A stretch of 64,000 nucleotides of DNA. Origin: JANXQG01 sp963804375 (GTDB taxonomy: Bacteria; Planctomycetota; Planctomycetia; Pirellulales; Thermoguttaceae). Under the pieces are notes generated by a model, which saw only the letters and a list, made by a program, of their open reading frames with translations, was not told the origin of the DNA and did not search any database. The translations under genes and the position numbers were made by a program. Positions 59,581-64,000 of this stretch are shown here, piece after piece (position 1 is the stretch's first letter; every line of letters begins with the position of its first letter). The stretch spans positions 806,001 to 870,000 of the forward strand of contig CAWDQE010000015.1 in the NCBI GenBank assembly GCA_963804375.1. Direction: 5' to 3'.

Positions 59581-61479
59581 ATGGGTGCAGAAGGATCGAA
59601 CTGCGGCTTCCGGAATGGAGGTCCCGGCCAGCGCCTTGTCGTTACGAGTTGGGTCTTGGCAGCAGGCGCCGCCGTGCTGCTTGCCTCATGCACGGCGACG
59701 GGCCCTGTGGCTACGAATCCCGTGGCGCCTCCGTCCGAATCCATCTTGCCCACGGCCAGCGCACCAGCCGGCCAGACGCCTGCGACCACAATACCTGCCT
59801 CCTACACAAGTCCTGTGCCTAGCACAGATTCCGCGTCTTGCACGATGCCGGCGTCCGGTATCATGCTCGCGTCGTACTCGAGTCCTGTCGCAACGGCGCC
59901 CCTGCTCGCGACTCCGGCGGCTGCACCGCTTGCCGATTCGCAGAAGCTCCCATCTCCCTCCGGGCGAGGGGCAGGGGGTGAGGGCTTGAACTCGCCGGGC
60001 AATGCCGCGCAACCGACGCCTTTGCCGGCCGCCGCGCCGCTGTCCACCGAGACGGCGCCCCTCAGCATACCCGAATCGTTCGTGCCGGCCAGCGGCGGGC
60101 GGGCCGAACAGGCCATTGCCGGCGTGTTGCAGTATGCCATGCAGCACCATCCGCTGCTCCGCGTCCGCCAATACGAAGTCGAGGCCGCCAGGGCCCGTAT
60201 CGTGACCGCGCGGCTCTTGCCTAATCCCGAGTTGACGGTCGACACGCTCGATTCAAGCAACTCGCCGGGCGAGCCCTTGCTCAACACGCGGCTGATGTTC
60301 ACCTTGCCGATTGGTCCGAAGCGCGAGTTGCGGACGGCCGCGGCGGAGAGCGGCGTCTGCCAGGCCCAATTGGCCATGAGCCGCGATACGAAACTGATCC
60401 TCACGGAGGCCGCCGACGCCGCGGTCGAAGTGCTCTACCTGCAGGAACTTTACGCGCTGTATGGCCAGTTGAGCGGGTTGGGCAACCAGCTTGCGGGGAT
60501 TCAACAGGACCGGTTCAACATTGCCGCCACACCCTTCCGCAGCGTCGTTCTCACGCAGTTGTTGGCGAGCCGGCTGGAGTTGTCGCGTCAGAACACGGCG
60601 GCCCAATTGGACCAGGCGAAGGTGCGGCTGGCCCGTGCCGTGGGAGCGACCGACGGTACGCCGCCCGCCGTCGACGGCCAGTTGGCCGTCCAGCCGATCG
60701 CTTTCGCACCCGTGGCCGTCATGCAGGCCCGAGTCCGCCAGGTGGCGCCCGAACTGGCCGAATCCAGGACTGCGATCGAGAAGAGCCGGGAAGAACTTTC
60801 GCTCGAGCAATGGAATGCCGTCCCCAACCTCAAGATCGGTCCCCGCTACAGGAGCGATCTAAGCGGCGTCACCGACGACAGGTGGGGCGGCCGAGTTCAA
60901 GTCGATCTGCCGTTCTTCGACCGGAACCAGGGGCACATCGCCGAAGGCGTAGCCATGCTGCGGACCAATTGTGCCAGGCAGGACTTGATCGAGGTGACCA
61001 CCGTCAGCGATGCCACGGCCCTTTACGTGGAGTTGCAAGACGTACAGGCCCGGGCCGAATACTACTCCGTGCAACTCCGGCCGCTGATGGAAAGAACCGA
61101 GAAGGCGCTGCGAGAGGCGTTCAAGGACCAACAGGTGACAGCCTATGAACTAGTCGACCTGCTGGAGTCAATGGCCGCGATGCAGCTCAACGATGTCGAA
61201 TTGCGGCACGAGCACCAGCGACTTCGCATGCGGTTGGAACTCCTGCTGGAATACCGTTTGCCGGCCGCGCCGCCTGCGCTGCCGAATCCGCCCCCATCGT
61301 CCTCTACGATGCCCACCCCGCCCGATTTGCCGTTGCCGAATCCGCCGCTATCGTCCTCTGCGTTGCCTCCTCCGCCGGCATTGCCGCTGCCGAATCCGTC
61401 ACCGTTGTCCCCTGTGGCATCTCCTCTCCCGGAAGAAAATGCCGATCATCCACCGTATTGGGCAAACACGGCCTCTAAG
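59581..61479 (+). CDS. TolC-like outer-membrane efflux lipoprotein (C-terminus uncertain)
   Basis: A lipoprotein-type signal (SWVLAAGAAVLLASC) puts a Cys at the expected +1 site. A long Thr/Pro/Ser linker includes an in-frame palindromic repeat (SPSGRGAGGEG). The OMF domain has two coiled halves: VLQYAMQHHPLLRVRQYEVE with LLPNPELTVDTLD, then AMQARVRQVAPELAESRTAI and VQVDLPFFDRNQGHIAEGV, the P-x-F-D-R-N-x-G motif common in CzcC-like proteins. It ends with a Pro-rich repeat (LPLPNPPLSSSALPPP). The present frame runs on to 61644 but is then antisense to the next gene's 3' end; a stop at 61479 in the neighbouring frame would be a more natural end. Probably partners with an RND or similar pump; none is in the window. 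Confidence 0.8.
59945..59990. repeat. REP-like palindrome inside the TolC-like gene
   Basis: CTCCCATCTCCCTCCGGGCG followed by AGGGGCAGGGGGTGAGGG encodes LPSPSGRGAGGEG in the linker. Same family as in the peptidase gene at 6175-6265. Confidence 0.7.
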
Positions 61480-64000
61480 GCCAGGATCGCCGCCTCTTTC
61501 TTGCGGTGCTGGTCCGAATTATCGGGACTGTATGCAGCCTGCCTCAACCAGGCCAGATCCCCTGCAATCCTCTTCGCAGTTGACGGCCCAACGAGCCGGT
61601 CCCCGGCAGATGTGTCCAGAGCGCCGGCAGCGACGGATTGCTGAGCCTGCAACGCCGCTGGCCAAACGATCGGCAGTCGTGAGTTGCGCCGGGCGGGACA
61701 TGCTTCACGACACTGGCCGCCGTTGGTGCCGGCGATTCCAGGTCCTGTAGAACCGCATTCGTGGTAACCGGCGCGCCAGTCCTTGCACTCGTGACGGTGG
61801 AGATTGCAGCGGTCGCGGCATTGGATACAGTGGTCGTACCTACCGAGCTGGCAGGCACCCGGGTTGTCGCGGCCACAATCGCAGGTGAAGGCACGCCGGA
61901 CGACTGATCGAATAGGAAGCTCGCGCCGCGCCCACCGTCAGGTTGGTGCCTGTGGCGATCGCCGACGAGTTGCCCACGACGAGCGTGCCCGCAGAGACTA
62001 TGGTGCCGCCGGTGTAGCCGTTTTGACCAGCAAGGATCACGGTCCCCTGACCCGGAGTACCAGGTGCCCCGCCGACGGTGAGCCCGCCCGCGCCGCTGAT
62101 CCCGCCGGAGATGGTCAATGGGCTGCCGGCAACGGGAAGCACAGTTACGTTGTTGTCCAGCAGCAGCGGACCAGTAATTGTATCCGAGCCCGCGTCGATG
62201 TCGGGCTGATTCGCCAGGGGATTGCCAAACTGGTCGAAGGCCGTCGGGGTCAGCGGCAGGCCGGCAAGGCTGACGGTCGTCAGCGTCTGGTTCACCGTCA
62301 CGCTCACGCTGCTGGTGGTCGACAGTCCCGCCGAGTCCGTAATCGTCACCGTGAGGTCGTAGGTCCCCGCCATGCTGAAGGTGGCTGTGGTACTCTTCGC
62401 GGCGTTGCTGCCGTTGACGCTGAAGATCGGCGCGGCGGCCCCAGTGGGCAGCGTCGCCGCCGCCCAACTGTACGTCAGGCTCCCTTCTCCTGTGGCAATG
62501 TCGGCCCCCAGTACCGAAAGACCGGTCGTCGTACCCGTGACGGGGTTGATTGTCGCACTCGCTGGCGTCGCTACCGTGGGGCCGGTGTTGTCCACCGTGA
62601 AAGTCGCGCTGGGCCCGGCGGCCGGGGCCAGATTGCCAGCGAGGTCCGAGGCGGTGCCGGCGGCGATAGAAATCCCCAGGGAGCCGTCGCCCGTGATGTC
62701 GCTGATCGTGACCGTGTAGGTCAGGCCCGAGCCGGTGACGGCAATCGTGCCGTTGGCCGTCCCGGTCGGGTCCAGGCTGATGTTGGCCAGGGCCAGGCTG
62801 CTGGAACTGAAGTTCGCGTCGGCATAGGTCACCGTGTAGGTCACGGGCCCGCCGGCCACGTAGGATGCCGAAGGGGCGCCGATTGAGATCGTGGGCACCG
62901 TGTTGTCCACGATGAAGGTCGCGCTGGTGGCGGCCGGGGCCGTGTTGCCGGCCAGGTCCGAGGCGGTCCCGGCGGCGATGGAAATCCCCAACGCACCGTC
63001 GCCCGTGATGCCGCTGATCGTGACCGTGTAGGTCAGGCCCGAGCCACTGACGGCGACCGTGCCGTTGGCCGTCCCCGTCGGGTCCAGGCTGATGCTTCCC
63101 AGGGCCAGGTTGCTGGAACTGAAGTTCGCGTCGGCGTAGGTCACCGTGTAGGTGACGGGCCCGCCGGCCACGTAGGATGCCGAAGGGGCGCCGATCGAGA
63201 CCGTGGGGGCCGTGTTGTCCACGATGAACGTGCCGCTGGGCCCGGCGGCCGGGGCCAGATTGCCGGCCAGGTCCGAGGCGGTTCCGGCGGCGATGGAAAT
63301 CCCCAGCGAACCATCGCCCGTGATGTTGCTCACGGTGACCGTGTAGGTCAGGCCCGAGCCACTGACGGCGACCGTGCCGTTGGCCGTCCCCGTCGGGTCC
63401 AGGCTGATGTTGGCCAGGGCTAGGTCGCTGGAACTGAAGTTCGCGTCGGCGTAGGTCACCGTGTAGGTGACGGGCCCGCCCGCCACGTAGGCTGCCGAAG
63501 GTGCGCCGATCGAGATCGTGGGGGCCGTGTTGTCCACGATGAAGGTCGCGCTGGTGGCGGCCGGGGCCGTGTTGCCAACCTTGTCGGTGGCCGTGCCGGC
63601 GGCGATCGAAATCCCCAGGGAACCATTGCCTGTGATGTTGCTGACGGTGACCGTGTAGGTCAGGCCCGAGCCATTGACGGCGACCGTGCCGTTGGCCGTC
63701 CCCGTCGGGTCCAGGCTGATGCTTCCCAGGGCCAGGCTGCTGGAACTGAAGTTCGCGTCGGCATAAGTCACCGTGTAGGTCACCGGCCCGCCGGCCACGT
63801 AGGCTGCCGAAGGGGCGCCGATCGAGATCGTGGGGGCCGTGTTGTCCACGATGAAGGTCGCGCTGGTGGCGGCCGGGGCCGTGTTGCCGGCCTTGTCGCT
63901 GGCCGTGCCGGCGGCGATCGAAATCCCCAGCGAACCATTGCCCGTGATGTTGCTCACGGTGACCGTGTAGGTCAGGCCCGAGCCACTGACGGCGACCGTG
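61446..64000 (-). CDS. Giant surface protein with tandem Ig-like repeats (5' part outside window; two frameshifts)
   Basis: The frame is open at the right edge. From there the protein contains at least four ~104-residue repeats with NTAPTISIGAPSAAYVAGGP, VTYTVTYADANFSSSSLALG, SISLDPTGTANGTVAVNG and GNGSLGISIAAGTATDKVGN, an Ig-like bacterial adhesin pattern. Then come a PKD-like domain (GTYDLTVTITDSAGLSTTSS) and autotransporter beta-strand repeats (GTVILAGQNGYTGGTIVSAG). At 61921-61931 (GGCGCGGCGCGAG) one base seems missing, and the neighbouring frame continues VGAGASFLFDQS; near 61630-61700 a second missing base leads to the ending LAWLRQAAYSPDNSD...FAQYGG at 61446, a tail known from large planctomycete surface proteins. 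Its 3' end is convergent with the TolC-like gene. Role: adhesion or cell-surface structure, inferred. Confidence 0.75.
62570..64000. repeat. 312-bp tandem repeats in the giant surface-protein gene
   Basis: The block GATCGAGA(T/C)CGTGGGGGCC recurs at about 62881, 63193, 63508 and 63820, so the period is 312 bp with one 315-bp unit. Identity between units is very high at DNA level, and the array runs beyond the right edge, so copy number is unknown and may be wrongly assembled. Confidence 0.9.

Noticed and set aside
1..64000. tRNA and rRNA genes
   Set aside because: No cloverleaf-like sequence with a T-loop consensus and no rRNA-like stretch was recognised by eye; a covariance-model scan could still find one.

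Overview
The window is GC-rich bacterial chromosome whose gene families point to a planctomycete (Planctomycetota, probably Pirellulales-like). The clues are PEP-CTERM proteins with autotransporter-type beta-strand repeats, a DUF1559 remnant, SUMF1-type secreted proteins, many leucine-rich-repeat (LRR) and membrane proteins with a shared R-F-Q-F-S motif, DUF4139, DUF3500 and DUF4838 proteins, and abundant small dispersed repeats. No rRNA, tRNA or CRISPR array was recognised.

Layout. 1-1.1 kb: the end of a HEAT-repeat gene abuts a broken VapC-type toxin with its helix-turn-helix partner. 1.2-6.5 kb: a minus-strand cassette of an exported caspase-fold (clan CD) peptidase, a catalytically dead transglutaminase with a 7TM domain, and a RimK-like ATP-grasp ligase. 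6.8-10.4 kb: a minus-strand run of a membrane protein, a small anchored protein, a DUF3500 Tat protein and a GT4 glycosyltransferase. 10.7-17.3 kb: an RNase II-family gene, then the 2-oxoglutarate dehydrogenase E1 and E2 genes. 17.6-19.8 kb: an EF-hand protein and small hypotheticals. 19.9-25.7 kb: two PEP-CTERM surface proteins sharing an almost identical 3' end. 26.5-28.0 kb: a QueC-like PP-loop gene overlapping a short-chain dehydrogenase. 28.3-31.7 kb: a DUF4838 glycoside-hydrolase-like gene with a broken paralogous tail.

31.8-46.5 kb is a gene graveyard and expansion zone. It holds LRR proteins, HEAT and pseudopilin-like genes, a SUMF1 gene cut by an intact-ended IS21-type element, RHS and WD40 fragments, C45 tail fragments and tandem duplications. 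46.8-49.9 kb: DUF4139, a small membrane protein and another LRR protein. 50.0-54.4 kb: a putative Tn7/Mu-like mobile element with a zinc-ribbon/HTH protein, a DD35E transposase, a TnsC/TniB-like ATPase, a RepA-like ATPase and a CHC2 zinc-finger protein. 54.8-61.6 kb: a SUMF1 protein, an RHS/WD40 hybrid remnant, then a VTC polyphosphate polymerase, an outer-membrane barrel protein, a DUF4956 membrane protein and a TolC-like outer-membrane protein. 61.4-64.0 kb: the 3' part of a giant surface protein with 312-bp Ig-like repeats, running off the right edge.

A pattern across the whole window matters for using this annotation: at least ten otherwise well-conserved genes are broken by the apparent loss of exactly one base. 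This looks more like systematic under-calling in the assembly than gene decay. Where this was seen, the feature spans the repaired gene and the evidence gives the break point. All family assignments come from reading the sequence without database searches.
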